Assembly (NCBI GenBank): GCA_001972305.1
Contig: BDDD01001578.1
Span: 1-64,000 of the forward strand
Direction of reading: 5' to 3'
Source of the DNA: Cephalotus follicularis
Taxonomy: Eukaryota; Streptophyta; Magnoliopsida; Oxalidales; Cephalotaceae
Length of the DNA stretch: 64,000 nucleotides
This document shows, piece after piece, positions 54,470-64,000 of this stretch. The notes beneath the pieces are model-generated. The model saw nothing but the letters and a program-made list of their open reading frames with translations. It had not been told where the DNA came from and made no database searches. Within the stretch, counting starts at the first letter, position 1. Every line of letters begins with the position of its first letter. The position numbers were made by a program, and so were the translations under genes.

Positions 54470-56233
54470 TTAGGAAGGATTTTGCATACCTAGCTCTCTC
54501 CGCAAAGTGCAGAATCTTTCGTTGTCCAGCGGCTTTGTGAAAATATCTGCAACTTGGTTCAAGGTGTCAATATATTCAAGAAAAATGTCACCCTTTTCAA
54601 CATGATCTCTAAGGAAATGATGTCTAATTTCAATGTGCATAGACTTAGAGTGTTGAACGGGATTTCTACTCAAATTTATAGCACTAGTATTATCACATTT
54701 AATACACACATTGCTAATGCTAATTCCGAAGTCACAAAGTTGTTGCTTAAGCCACAAGACTTGAGCACAACAACTTCCCGCCGCAACATATTTGGCTTCG
54801 GTGGTAGATAGCGCAACACTATTTTGTTTCTTGGAGAACCAAGACACTAAAGAGTTACCTAGAAATTGGCAAGTGCCACTAGTGCTCTTTCTATCTAATT
54901 TGCAACCACCATAGTCGGCATCGGAATAAGCATGCAAATTAAATAAAGAATCATGTGAATAAAACAATCCTAGTAAAGGTGTGTATGCAAGATATCTAAA
55001 GATTCGGTTAACCGCGGTTAAGTGAGATTCTCTAGGTGATGATTGATATCTAGCACAAAGACACACACTAAACATTATATCCGGTCTACTAGCGGTTAAG
55101 TAAAGAAGAGATCCTATCATGCTTCTATAGTGTTTTTGATCTACCTCTTTACCATTTTCATCCTTGTAAAGTTTGGTAGTAACGCTCATAGGTGTCTTGC
55201 AAGGCTTTGAGTGCTCCATTCCAAATCTTTTTAGAAGATCCTTTGTGTATTTGGATTGGTTGATGAAAGTCCCTTCATTTCCTTGTTGGATTTGAAATCT
55301 AAGGAAATACTTGAGTTCCCCAATCATACTCATTTCGAATTCACCTTGCATAGTGTTAGAAAACTCAACACAAAGAGAATCGTTAGTAGAACCAAAAATA
55401 ATGTCATCTACATAAATGTGAACAATGAGAATATCATTAAATTTGGTTTTAACAAAAAGGGTTTTATCCACTAAACCTCTTTTGAAATCGTTTTCCAAGA
55501 GAAAATTTGAAAGTCTTTCATACCAAGCTCTTGGTGCTTGCTTTAAACCATAAAGTGCTTTAGAAAGTTTGAAAACATGATCGGGAAAATGCATATTTTC
55601 AAAACCCGGAGGTTGTTTAACATAAACTTCCTCATTTATTATTCCATTTAAAAATGCACTTTTAACATCCATTTGATGCAATTTAAAACCTTTAAAACAA
55701 GGAAAGGCCATTAACAATCTAATAGCTTCTAATCTAGCCACCGGAGCAAAGGTTTCATCATAGTCAATGCCTTCCTCTTGACTATAACATTGTGCAACTA
55801 ATCTAGCTTTATTCCGAATAACTAACCCATTTTCATTCATTTTGTTTCTAAAAATCCATTTGGTGCCAATGATGGATTGATTTTTAGGCCTAGCAACTAA
55901 TGACCAAACATTGCTTTTGTCAAATTGGTTTAGTTCCTCTTGTATAGCCACAATCCAACAATCATCATTTAAAGCATCTAAAACATTTTTGGGTTCGATA
56001 TTTGAAATAAAAGCTACATTATCGCAATACTCCCTAAGAGCGGAAAGAGTTCTTACCCCCTCGGTAGGATTACCGATTACCTCGTTGTCCTTCACGTACT
56101 CTCTTTCTCTTCTAGCAATTGGCTCCTTGGTGACTTGAACTTGTTGAATTTCTTCTTCATGTCCTCCTTCTTCTTCAACTTTGTCAACTTTACCATCTTC
56201 ATTGTTGATGTCCAAGCCTCCCATTTGCTCCAA
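54470..56233 (-). CDS. Copia RT and RNase H (587 codons, open)
   Basis: An uninterrupted frame of about 1.76 kb. RT motifs are 'NVWSLVARP', 'KWIFRNKMNENG', 'ARLVAQCYSQEEGIDYDETF' and 'HQMDVKSAFLNG' (first catalytic Asp). 'QPPGFE', 'LYGLKQAPRAWYERL' and 'YVDDIIFGS' (catalytic pair) follow. RNase H shows 'AYSDADYGGCKLDRKSTSG', 'ALSTTEAKYVA' and 'IKCDNTSAINLSRNP', and the frame ends 'LGMQNPS'. The residues needed for catalysis are visible. The frame begins beyond the integrase deletion, so its start is not native: in relatives it is part of a polyprotein cut by the protease. Confidence 0.9.
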   Translation of the reverse strand: MEQMGGLDINNEDGKVDKVEEEGGHEEEIQQVQVTKEPIARREREYVKDNEVIGNPTEGVRTLSALREYCDNVAFISNIEPKNVLDALNDDCWIVAIQEELNQFDKSNVWSLVARPKNQSIIGTKWIFRNKMNENGLVIRNKARLVAQCYSQEEGIDYDETFAPVARLEAIRLLMAFPCFKGFKLHQMDVKSAFLNGIINEEVYVKQPPGFENMHFPDHVFKLSKALYGLKQAPRAWYERLSNFLLENDFKRGLVDKTLFVKTKFNDILIVHIYVDDIIFGSTNDSLCVEFSNTMQGEFEMSMIGELKYFLRFQIQQGNEGTFINQSKYTKDLLKRFGMEHSKPCKTPMSVTTKLYKDENGKEVDQKHYRSMIGSLLYLTASRPDIMFSVCLCARYQSSPRESHLTAVNRIFRYLAYTPLLGLFYSHDSLFNLHAYSDADYGGCKLDRKSTSGTCQFLGNSLVSWFSKKQNSVALSTTEAKYVAAGSCCAQVLWLKQQLCDFGISISNVCIKCDNTSAINLSRNPVQHSKSMHIEIRHHFLRDHVEKGDIFLEYIDTLNQVADIFTKPLDNERFCTLRRELGMQNPS

Positions 56234-56238
56234 TATAC

Positions 56239-57123
56239 CTACATCATCAACAACATCTCCCTTTCTCGGAGCACTATTAGACTCTTCAAATAAAACATGA
56301 ATTCACTACGTATGCTAACAATAGATAGACTCTTTTCATTTTGAATTCGTCTACCAAAATTAACAAAGGAATCTAAGGCATCACTCTTCAAAGCTAAGAA
56401 AGTAACCCAAGTAAACCTAGAATAATCATCAACAATAACTAAACCATATTGTTTACCACCAAGACTTAAAGTTCTAGTTGGTCCAAACAAATCAATGTGT
56501 AGTAATTGTAAAGTACGAGTAGTAGAAACAACATTTTTGGCTTTAAACGATGTTCTTGTTTGTTTGCCTTGTGCACAAGCATCACACAATTTATCATTTT
56601 CAAACTTCATTTTTGGCAAACCAATAACTAAATCTTTTCTAGAAAGTTTGGCAAGGACATCCATGCTAGCATGGCCTAACCTTCTATGCCAAAGCCATTT
56701 GTCATTAGTATTTGCATTAAAACAAACATCTTTTGAAAACATTTCTTTTAAATAAACCACATACACATTGCCTTGTCTATGACCAACAAAATTTACAATA
56801 TTGGTGCTAGAATCAATAATGTGACAAAGTGAAGACTCAAAATTAATTTTACATCGTTTATCACATAATTGACTCACACTAAGCAAATTATGCTTAAGGC
56901 CTACAACATAAGACACATTTTCAATTAAGGTAGAGAAATTGTTACCAATTGAACCAATGCCACAAATTTTTGCCTTGTTGTTATCTCCAAAGGTGACCTT
57001 TCCTCCATCAATTTCTTTAAGATCGATGAATAGGCTTTTGTCACCCGTCATGTGCTTTGAGCACCCGCTATCCACATACCACGGTTGCTCCTCTTTGTGA
57101 TTTGCCCGTAAGCATTGTTCCAC
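56239..57123 (-). pseudogene. Copia protease and integrase 5' half
   Basis: The protease site is 'WYVDSGCSKHMTG'. The GAG-pre-integrase block 'KWLWHRRLGHASMDVLAKL' gives the HH pair and 'CDACAQGKQ' the CC pair. The core starts 'LHIDLFGPTRTLSLGGKQYG' with the first Asp, and 'VIVDDYSRFTW' follows. After 'SIVSIRSEF' the normal second Asp motif and the rest of the integrase are absent, and near 56295 the sequence joins the 'ESNSAPRKG' linker before RT in another frame. The DDE triad is thus incomplete. Confidence 0.88.
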
Positions 57124-57976
57124 CTACAAAAGTGTTAAAAGAATTTGATCTTGGTACCCATTGTTTATTGGGTCCTTTAATGTTACTTTTAGGACTAATA
57201 GTTCCCTTGGGAACCCACACTTGTCTAAAAGTAATTGCATCATGATAAGGTGATGGTCTAGTGTGTGAGTGATGTGAATGTGCAATCCTTCTAAAACATT
57301 TATTTCTAGTATGTCCGATTTTATTGCAATATGTGCAATGAGGTCTTATTCTAGCCTTTTTCAATTTAGCCTTAACCTCTAGAGGGGCATAACCTATACC
57401 GGTCTTATCTAGGTATGATCTTTGACTACCTAGCATCTCTTCTAACTTCTTTCTTCCTAATGTGAATTTACTAAAGGATTGTTCTATATTCACATTCTTT
57501 TGTCTAAGTGACTCTACTTCTTTTTCTAATGCAATGTCACTAGATGAAATAGGTTTAGCTATGTCATTATCCTTTTTAGCTAATTCATGTTCTAAAATGG
57601 CAATGTCATTTTTTAAATGCTCATTTTCAACAACTAGTAATTCTTTTTCTTTTTCTACACTAGTCATGGTTTTCTTAAGAAGTGAACATTGTGAACATTT
57701 CTTTTTAAACTCAACAAGCAAATCATCAAATGCAAATTGCAATTCACCAAAAGTATAAGAGTCACCTACCTCATTTTCGCTATCCTCATCATCACTCAAT
57801 GCCATGAAGCATAGGTTTGCCACTTGCTCGGTGACTTCATCATCGGATGATTCGTCATCACTAAGGTGCCATGCCTTGAGTGCTTTCTTCTTGAATAACT
57901 TCTTTTTCTTCAATTGTGGACAATCAACTTTGATGTGCCCCGGTTTATTGCATTCAAAGCATGTGGGAGGATCCAT
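57068..57976 (-). pseudogene. Copia gag C-terminal fragment, two zinc knuckles
   Basis: Two CCHC knuckles are visible, 'CFECNKPGHIKVDC' and 'CTYCNKIGHTRNKC'. A long coiled-coil-like region lies between ('KTMTSVEKEKELLVVENEHL', 'LEKEVESLRQKNVNIEQ'). The frame overlaps the protease frame by about 55 bp in a different phase, so a shift, readthrough or splicing would be needed to join gag and pol. The 5' part of gag is deleted: the reading frame runs directly into LTR sequence at 57985. Confidence 0.85.
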
Positions 57977-57984
57977 CTTGCTTC

Positions 57985-59196
57985 GTGAATAGACTTATAA
58001 AAAATTTACTAGCAATTATACCACAAAATAATCCAATTAACACAAACACACAATTGCGGAAAGTAAAGAGTGTCGGGTTTAGAGAATTTGCAAACGGATA
58101 TATAGTGGTTCGGCAAACCGCCTACGTCCAGTCCCCAAGGCCTCCCCTTGAGTATTTAACTAGGTATGCCCCAATCCGGCTTTGAAACTCCAACCGAGCT
58201 CCAACAACTTACGCTCCAACCAAGCGAATTACAACTTTCCTCAAACCGAGCAATACAAGAGACAACCTCTCTTGTATGAGTGAAATAAGTGTTTAATGAG
58301 TTACAAATTCGTAATGAATTTGTTTACAATGAAGCTCAAATTCTAACAAAGCTTATAGTGTGTATGGAATGTAAAATGTAAAGCTTTGTAATGTGTAGGA
58401 TTGCTTTGGATTGATCTTTTTTTATTGTTTGAAAGCTTGGTATTGTACTTGAGATAGCTTGGAAGAATATGCAACTTGAATGCTTGATACCTTGTGCAGG
58501 AGCTCTAATTTTCCTCTTATAGTTGAGCCTCCAACGGATCTATTTTTAACTGTCTGTTACAAATCTAGTCGGTTGGATTTGGATGGTAGTCAGCTGGATT
58601 GATGGCGCGTACATTTGAATATAGCCGTTGGGGTTGGGCAGTCGGCTGGATCCTGTAGGCAGTCGACTGGTTGCTCTGTTCCAGTCAGCTGTTGAGGCAA
58701 AATTGGAGATTACAAATGCTACTGCCTGAAATTGCACAATTCAAAATAGTCGGCTGGATTCCCTGGCAGTCGACTGGTGCCCTGCTTTAGTCGGCTGGAT
58801 TGGGTGTTGAAATGTTACAGAAGCTACTGCCTGATTTTGTACCCATGGCAGTCAACTAATGCCCTGTGGCAGTTGACTGGATTTGTCTGGCAGTCGACTG
58901 GACCCCTGTGCCAGTCGATTGGATTGGTGTTCCTGCAGATTCTGAGTTTGGTTGAAGAAACAGTCGACTACATCCTCTGGGAGTCGACTACTTAACCTTG
59001 GGCAGTCGACTAGATTTCTCACCAGTCGACTGGATTTGCCTGTATCTGCATAAAAGTTCTTGGCACAACTTTGGACATAAAATCAAGTGAGTATATGAAG
59101 TTATAACTTAAAGAATTATGCATACAAGTAATCTACATTTGTTAATCATCAAAATAACATATGTAATGCAATTAATCAGGGTGGCAAAGGCCAACA
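57985..59196 (-). repeat. Sirevirus 5' LTR, inner edge lost
   Basis: Aligns with 50994-52266 from its 22nd base onward. The word array (about 58563-59035) lacks two 20-bp units present in the partner and has more decayed words. Confidence 0.9.
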
Positions 59197-59201
59197 CTAA
59201 T

Positions 59202-61303
59202 CGTGGTGCTCCATGGTGGAATATTGAGCTTGGTGGATGGTCAAGGTGACTATCTGAGGAGCGATCATGCATGTAGGTCATATGCATGTTTCCCTCTGTT
59301 TTTGTTGCAGACTGTGCTAAGTCTTTGTTCTTTGTTCTTGTAGTTGAGGAACAGAACATTGATCCTGAGCTATAGGAAGAGGTGCGGTGGAAGGCGGATA
59401 AGTGGTGAGTGGGACATTCCTTATTCTTGAAACAGTTGAAAGTCCTAAGCTGTATGTGCATCCTCTGCTTTTATGCTATTCCTTCCATGGTGTCTTTGTT
59501 ATGGGAGTCATTTTCTTCTCTATATGACATATTCTTTTCAGTTGATATTGATTTCTGAGCTGGTGAGCTTGAGGTTCTTGGTGATATTTCCCATTTTTTG
59601 TCCTGTTTATATATGTCATAACTTTTTCTTGATACCATGTGTTGTTGAGTATGGATATGTGATGCTGACGATCGTGGTGACCTATGTTATGTTTATATGG
59701 GATTCCCGGTGAGAGATGGTCCTAACGGTGATTCACTGGCCTTCCCGTCAAAGTTCTCATTCACGATTGTTGACGAGGGTGGTTCCTCATGGTGATTCAC
59801 TGGCCCCTCAGTTGATGTTCGAGATCTGCATGCCTCCTAGGGGCTGGGTTTGACACTAATCAGTCAGCACCTCAGGTGGAAGGCCAAGACTTGTGGCTCT
59901 CTGTATAGATACATGACAGGTGGTGCACTCCCTGCAAGCCAATGATCTTCTTCTCCGGTCATGGACTGTTGAGACATTTCTGCCGTGAAATCTGACACCA
60001 GCAGATGTATGTATGTTAATGGCTGAGGTGAAAGGCCGAGGTGGTTTGGGTAAGGTGACAGGTATCAATGTTCCTCTGATCAATTTGATCGTTGGAGTCT
60101 AGATCCTTTAATTGGGTCCTTGGGATATTTGGTCTGGAGTATTGCTTTCTTTTTCTCTCCTTATTGTGCTCAACATTATTGATTTTATTATCTTTTGCTT
60201 AGTTATACACTCCAATAGTCTTTTGATTCTTATTGAGTATGCTCGGGTGATGAGCCGTGCAGGATTGGTGAGCCCAATAGGGGCATAGCCATTGTTGTTC
60301 AGGGCTTTGTTCTCCCTTGGCACTGAGGAATGCTTTCTCTCCCCTCTCACTTGTCTTTGGACTAATCCTCTCCCAAGGTTGATGTTTTACAGTTGAGGAC
60401 GCAGGTGAAGTTCTTCCCCACGTCGGGCCACGTTAAGGACTTGTTGCGAGGTAGATCGAGGAGTTAGCTCTTCCCGTGGCCTTCTCGGCTAGTCCCCCCT
60501 TCATGCATTTGGGACATACTTTTGGGTTATGCTTTTGGGATGTTGTTATTATTTTGTAACCAATCATGTATATGAACCTTGGGAGAATATTGATGTACAA
60601 TTCCTTTTTATGATATGGTGATTTGTTTATCTTTCTCCCCAGTTATCTTTTATCCTTGATGATGCTAGATGTTTTAGGTTGCTTAGACCTTAGTGTAGAG
60701 CTCCCATGGTGAGAAGTGATGCAGGAGGTGCTTGGAGATAGTGGTTGGGCTCTCTAAACCTTAGATTTGACCTAGATGCACGACAGGTTTCCTCGGCTAG
60801 AAGTTGGACTATCTTGGTCATTGCCCGAGCATGTCCCTGGTCCTAGGGAGGTAGTAGCCAGACCACTAGGCTAGTCGGCAGTCCTCGGACGTGAGGCTTG
60901 CCTGGTACCTTGGAGAGTTCCCGGGACTTTGGTGCGTCCTAGGACTTTCTGGTGTCCTCGGGCGTTTTTGTTCCTTGGGTATCCACGGATGCCTAGTTCA
61001 TGTTGAGGCCCAAGTGCATGGGAGGTTGTCGCCGAGGCGAGGAGTTGTAGCGTTTGGGTTCCTCGAGCTTAGGTGAAATAGGGAGTTTTGGGTCCCCAGC
61101 AGTTTTCTTGAGTCCTCAGCCCTTTTTGTTCGGACACTGCGTTGTATCGAGTGTTCCCTGCCCTGGCGTTCTGGTCGGGCTTTTGTGTTTTATATGCCTG
61201 GAACCTTTTGCTCGATGCTTTTGGTTTGGAGGATTTTTGGCAGGTGTGCCATCCCCGGTAGAGATCGTTTCCCCGGGTGTTTTGGGAACGGGTCCTGTTA
61301 GCT
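59202..61303 (+). repeat. Family E 5' LTR, second part
   Basis: This continues the LTR begun at 50488 after the Sirevirus insertion. It contains 'gtgattcactggcc' repeats (59720-59820). A GC-richer stretch with the words GTCCTCGGAC, GTCCTAGGAC and GTCCTCGGGC (60780-61130) lies at 16-20 bp steps. The exact 3' terminus is uncertain: a TTTTACA at 60385-60391 and the PBS at 61304 are both possible limits. No gene is seen. Confidence 0.6.
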
Positions 61304-61314
61304 TGGTATCAGAG
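61304..61314 (+). other. Primer-binding site of family E
   Basis: TGGTATCAGAG, the initiator-Met tRNA complement, followed by agacaggtttgg and the gag leader. Confidence 0.85.
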
Positions 61315-61488
61315 AGACAGGTTTGGTGTTGTGTAAGCGGTGGGATGAAGCCCAGGCTTAGATGATGGTCTTCTTGCTGCGAGAGCTGTTGGAATAGTGT
61401 TTCCTTTGTTTTCTTGGGTTGTGCATTACATGCATCTCATGTAGAACCTTTTGCTTAAGTAATCCCCTAACGTTGCATGTGAAGGATT

Positions 61489-62587
61489 ATGGTACCCCGT
61501 GGTCGACCCAGTGGACGTGGTCGGGTTGGAAGTCATGGTCGGGGATGAGGTAGGGTGGCCTCTCCACCACGCAAGGAGCCTGAAGTTCATGCCGAACCAG
61601 GAGTCGAAGGACAGGAAGCTCAGCCGACGGTGGCAGCTGGTGCTCTAACAACACAGTCTGCTGTGTATGTCCCTCCTCCAGCTGGTGTGGATAGTCAGAC
61701 GGATATGATGCAGATATTCTTGATGATGGCTCAAGCTTTGGGTGTTGCTAGGCATCAAGCCTTACCGGTTGAACGTATGCAGCGATTAGGCGCTACGACC
61801 TTTGAAGGAATGGCCGACCCGGCAGATGTAAAGGCATGGTTAAGCAAAGTGGAAGAGATCTTTGAACAGATAGGGATCACGGATTGTTCACGCGTCCGGC
61901 TTGCTTCTTTCTTGTTGCAGAGGAACGCTCGTCGTTGGTGGGATGCCCTCAAGGCGAGACATGCCGAGGTGGTAGCGATCTCTTGGGATATCTTTCTACG
62001 GGAGTTCTGGCATTATTTCTATCCTCCGACGTATGTTCAGGAAAAGAGGGGGGAGTTCCTCCATCTACGTCAAGGCAACTTGTCCGTGGCAGAGTATGAA
62101 TACCGTTTCATGGAGTTATGTCATTTCGCTCCAGCGCTTGTTGCAGACCAGGAAGAAAGCTGTGAGAGGTTTATGGAATGTTTGAGACCCGAGGTGAGGC
62201 ATTCAGCTGCTCTCATCATGTGGACTATTTTTGGTGACTTGGTGGTGGTCGCCAAGCGTGTTAAGCAGAGTCTTGCGGACAAGAGGGCTAGGCAAGACCG
62301 AGGACAAAAGCGTGTTGCTCCTCAGGCCGAGCGAGGTGAGAGTGATCCTAAGAATCAAGGGTGGCAGAGGAACAGATCCTTTGGGAAGTCTTGTAACCGA
62401 GGATATCAGGCCAACGTTCTCTCCAGCAGCCAATGGTGCGCAGCAAAGCGCAGTAGCTTCTTTGCAACAGTCGAGATGTCAACAATGTGGACAATCTCAC
62501 TTTGGGAATTGTAAGTCTGATTCCTGGGTATGCTTTTTGTGTGGTCAGCCTGGACATTTCATGAGGAATTGCCCCCAGGCACAGTAG
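61489..62587 (+). pseudogene. Family E gag
   Basis: ATG at 61489-61491 begins an Arg/Gly-rich N-terminus. A TGA at 61546-61548 interrupts it, a position where CGA (Arg) would continue the GR-rich run. The capsid-like domain follows ('RLGATTFEGMADPADVKAWL', 'RRWWDALKARH', 'LRQGNLSVAEYEYRFMELCHF'). A shift by one base lies near 62390-62420. The other frame then carries two knuckles, 'CQQCGQSHFGNC' and 'CFLCGQPGHFMRNC' (62478-62573), and ends at a TAG that may have been CAG. Confidence 0.85.
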
Positions 62588-63527
62588 TTGTTAGGATCGC
62601 TTGGACCAGTTGCTCCTACTAGGCAACTGGCAGGCAGGGGATTAGGACAACCCGGACAGCAGTTGGCAGGGCCGAGAACAGGATCAACAGCTTCACAAGA
62701 TGGTACCTCCAGAGATGGTAGCAGCAAGCCAACAGGTAGACCTGTAGCAACCGCAAGAGTTTATGCTATGAACAAGGATGATGCCCTTGCAGCTCCAGGC
62801 GTGGCTATAGTTATGGTTGTTATCCTTGGCAGAGATGCCATAGCTGTTTTTGATACCGGAGCCACTTTGTCTTTTGTTGCTCATGCATTTTGCACTCATA
62901 CGGATAAGGAGTTAAGTCTTCTGGAAGAGGATATAGTGGTTTCAATTCCAACGGGATAGACCTAACAGGTAGGTCGGGTGCTTAAGGCCTGTGATGTTTT
63001 GTTAGGTGAGCAAAGCTTCCCAGCAGACCTTATTCCTCTCTCCATCAAAGATTTTGATGCCATCATGGGTATGGATTAGCTTACAACTCACAAGGCAGTG
63101 GTGGATTATTCTCGGAGAGTAGTTTCTTTCCAAATGTCTGAGGGATCTGTTATGGAGTTGGCATGCGAACAACGTTCCTTGCCGAGCAAGTTGATCTTGG
63201 CCATGGCTGCAAGGAAGATCTTGCACAAAGGCAGATAAGAGTTCTTGGCTCACGTGGTAGACACGAGGGTGTCCGAGCAAGAGGTTGAAGGTATTCCAGT
63301 TGTCCGTGACTTCTTGGACATTTTTCCATAAGAGTTATCGGGGTTTCCGCCTGTCAGAGCAACGGATTTTGTTATTGAGTTGGTTCTTGGTGCTTTGCCA
63401 GTGTCCCTTGCTCTGTATAGGATGGCACCAGTGGAGCTCAAGGAGTTAAAGGTATAGTTAGATGAACTATTAGAGAAGGGGTTCGTCAGACCCAGTAGTT
63501 ATCCTTGGGGTGCTCCCATGTTTGTTT
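62588..63527 (+). pseudogene. Family E protease and RT linker
   Basis: The retropepsin site 'AVFDTGATLSFV' lies at about 62850-62880. After stops near 62957 the frame carries 'FPADLIPLSIKDFDAIMGMD', stop, 'LTTHKAVVDYSRRVVSF', then 'GIPVVRDFLDIFP', stop, 'ELSGFPPVRATDFVIEL' and 'YRMAPVELKELKV', stop, '[20 protein letters not shown]'. At least five stops are present. One extra base near 63525 shifts the frame into RT proper. Confidence 0.85.
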
Positions 63528-64000
63528 GTGAAGAAGAAGGACTGTGCTTTACGAATGTGCATCGACTACAGGCAGCTCAACAAGGTCATGGTGAGAAAAA
63601 AGTATTTGTTACCTTGGATTGATGACTTGTTTGACCAGTTTAAGGACGCCAAGGTGTTTTTGAAGATCGATCTTCGCTCGAGTTATCACCACTTGAGGAT
63701 AAGGGAACAGGATATGCCCATGACGGCCTTTAGATCTCGTTATGGCCACTTTGAGTTTTCAGTTATGCCATTTGGTCTGACCAACGCGCCATCAACTTTC
63801 ATGGAGTTAATGAACCGAGTTTTCCAACCTTATCTGGACACCTTTGTGGTGGTGTTCATTGATGACGTTATGGTGTATTCTCGGGGTGTGACCGAGCATG
63901 GTGAACACTTGAGGATTGTGCTGCAAACGTTGAGAGACCATAGGCTGTATGCTAAGCTCAGCAAGTATGAGTTTTGGTTGGACAGGGTAGTCTTTTTGGG
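63528..64000 (+). pseudogene. Family E reverse transcriptase (runs off window)
   Basis: From GTG at 63528 to the window end one frame is open for 157 codons. It reads '[20 protein letters not shown]', '[14 protein letters not shown]' (first Asp), '[20 protein letters not shown]' and '[11 protein letters not shown]' (catalytic pair), then '[17 protein letters not shown]'. These are Ty3/Gypsy RT motifs in order with catalytic residues intact, although upstream parts are broken. It is partial because the window ends. Confidence 0.9.

Larger units (their letters stand above)
50994..59196 (-). mobile_element. Sirevirus-type Copia element (8.2 kb)
   Basis: Ends are TGTAGGAAGTCTAG and GGCCAACA; TSD CTAAT lies at 50989-50993 and 59197-59201. 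The 3' LTR is 50994-52266 and the 5' LTR 57985-59196 (its inner 21 bp lost). The order on the minus strand is gag fragment, protease and integrase start, RT plus RNase H, word array, extra ORF, repeated polypurine tracts, 3' LTR. The deletion at 57985 removed the PBS and 5' gag. A second deletion removed most of the integrase core. LTR palindromes, multiple PPT-like runs and a 3' ORF fit the Sirevirus (SIRE/Maximus) lineage. Confidence 0.9.
50488..64000 (+). mobile_element. Gypsy element, family E, incomplete at window end
   Basis: The LTR begins TGTAACGACCCATG (50488), interrupting Athila-type gag. It is itself interrupted by the Sirevirus-type element (50994-59196) and continues from 59202 to roughly 61300, about 2.6 kb of LTR. 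The primer-binding site lies at 61304-61314. Gag, protease and RT follow on the plus strand, and the window ends inside RT. Confidence 0.8.

Noticed and set aside
60385..60391. TTTTACA as the definite 3' end of the family E LTR
   Set aside because: No primer-binding site follows; the PBS is 0.9 kb further on, so the LTR end was left open.

Overview
This window is plant intergenic heterochromatin. It holds stacked LTR retrotransposons nested inside broken copies of an endogenous pararetrovirus (EPRV). The host looks like an angiosperm: there is a Sirevirus-type Copia element, chromodomain Gypsy (chromovirus) elements, an Athila-type fragment and caulimovirid sequence of probable florendovirus type. 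I found no host gene, tRNA or rRNA gene. Most long ORFs are pieces of gag-pol or pararetroviral genes, broken by stops, frameshifts or deletions.

Nesting, read from target-site duplications (TSDs). (1) Positions 1-3160 are LTR pieces of two Gypsy-like families, called A and C here, with a hAT-like non-autonomous transposon at 3161-4263. (2) EPRV remnants fill 4421-11207, 24108-27406 and 45552-47185. They are split by a solo LTR of family A (5494-8196, TSD CATAC), by a family B1 insertion (11208 to about 24053), and by an 18.1-kb family B2 insertion (27407-45551, TSD CCAGA) that cuts the movement-protein region. (3) B1 holds a family A chromovirus (13221-22417, TSD ACTAT), whose left LTR holds a family C solo LTR (14065-17013, TSD ATATA). 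(4) B2 holds a truncated Copia element, whose LTR holds a Gypsy chromovirus complete in domains (32292-42526, TSD ATAAC). (5) Positions 47297-50487 are fragments: Sirevirus LTR, family A LTR and Athila-type gag-pro-RT. (6) From 50488 a Gypsy element (family E) runs off the window end. Its LTR holds a Sirevirus-type Copia element (50994-59196, TSD CTAAT) with an uninterrupted extra ORF downstream of pol.

The most unusual signal is not a gene. Unrelated Gypsy and Copia families carry arrays of short, mostly palindromic words in LTRs and leaders, set on a 20-21 bp ladder. Families A, C, the 32292-42526 chromovirus and the Sirevirus element use CAGTCGACTG and its variant CAGTCGGCTG. B2 uses GTCTGCTC, B1 uses GAGCTC, and the leader of the truncated Copia uses GTCGAC-cored words. 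Two LTR pairs differ by whole 20-22 bp units, so the arrays still gained or lost units after insertion. Palindrome clusters are known from Sirevirus LTRs. The shared spacing with different words across Gypsy and Copia families is what deserves follow-up.

No element in the window looks able to move alone. The 32292-42526 element is closest: its gag-pol is one frame with four nonsense codons, each explainable by C-to-T change in CG or CHG context. The family A and Sirevirus elements have each lost part of the integrase core.
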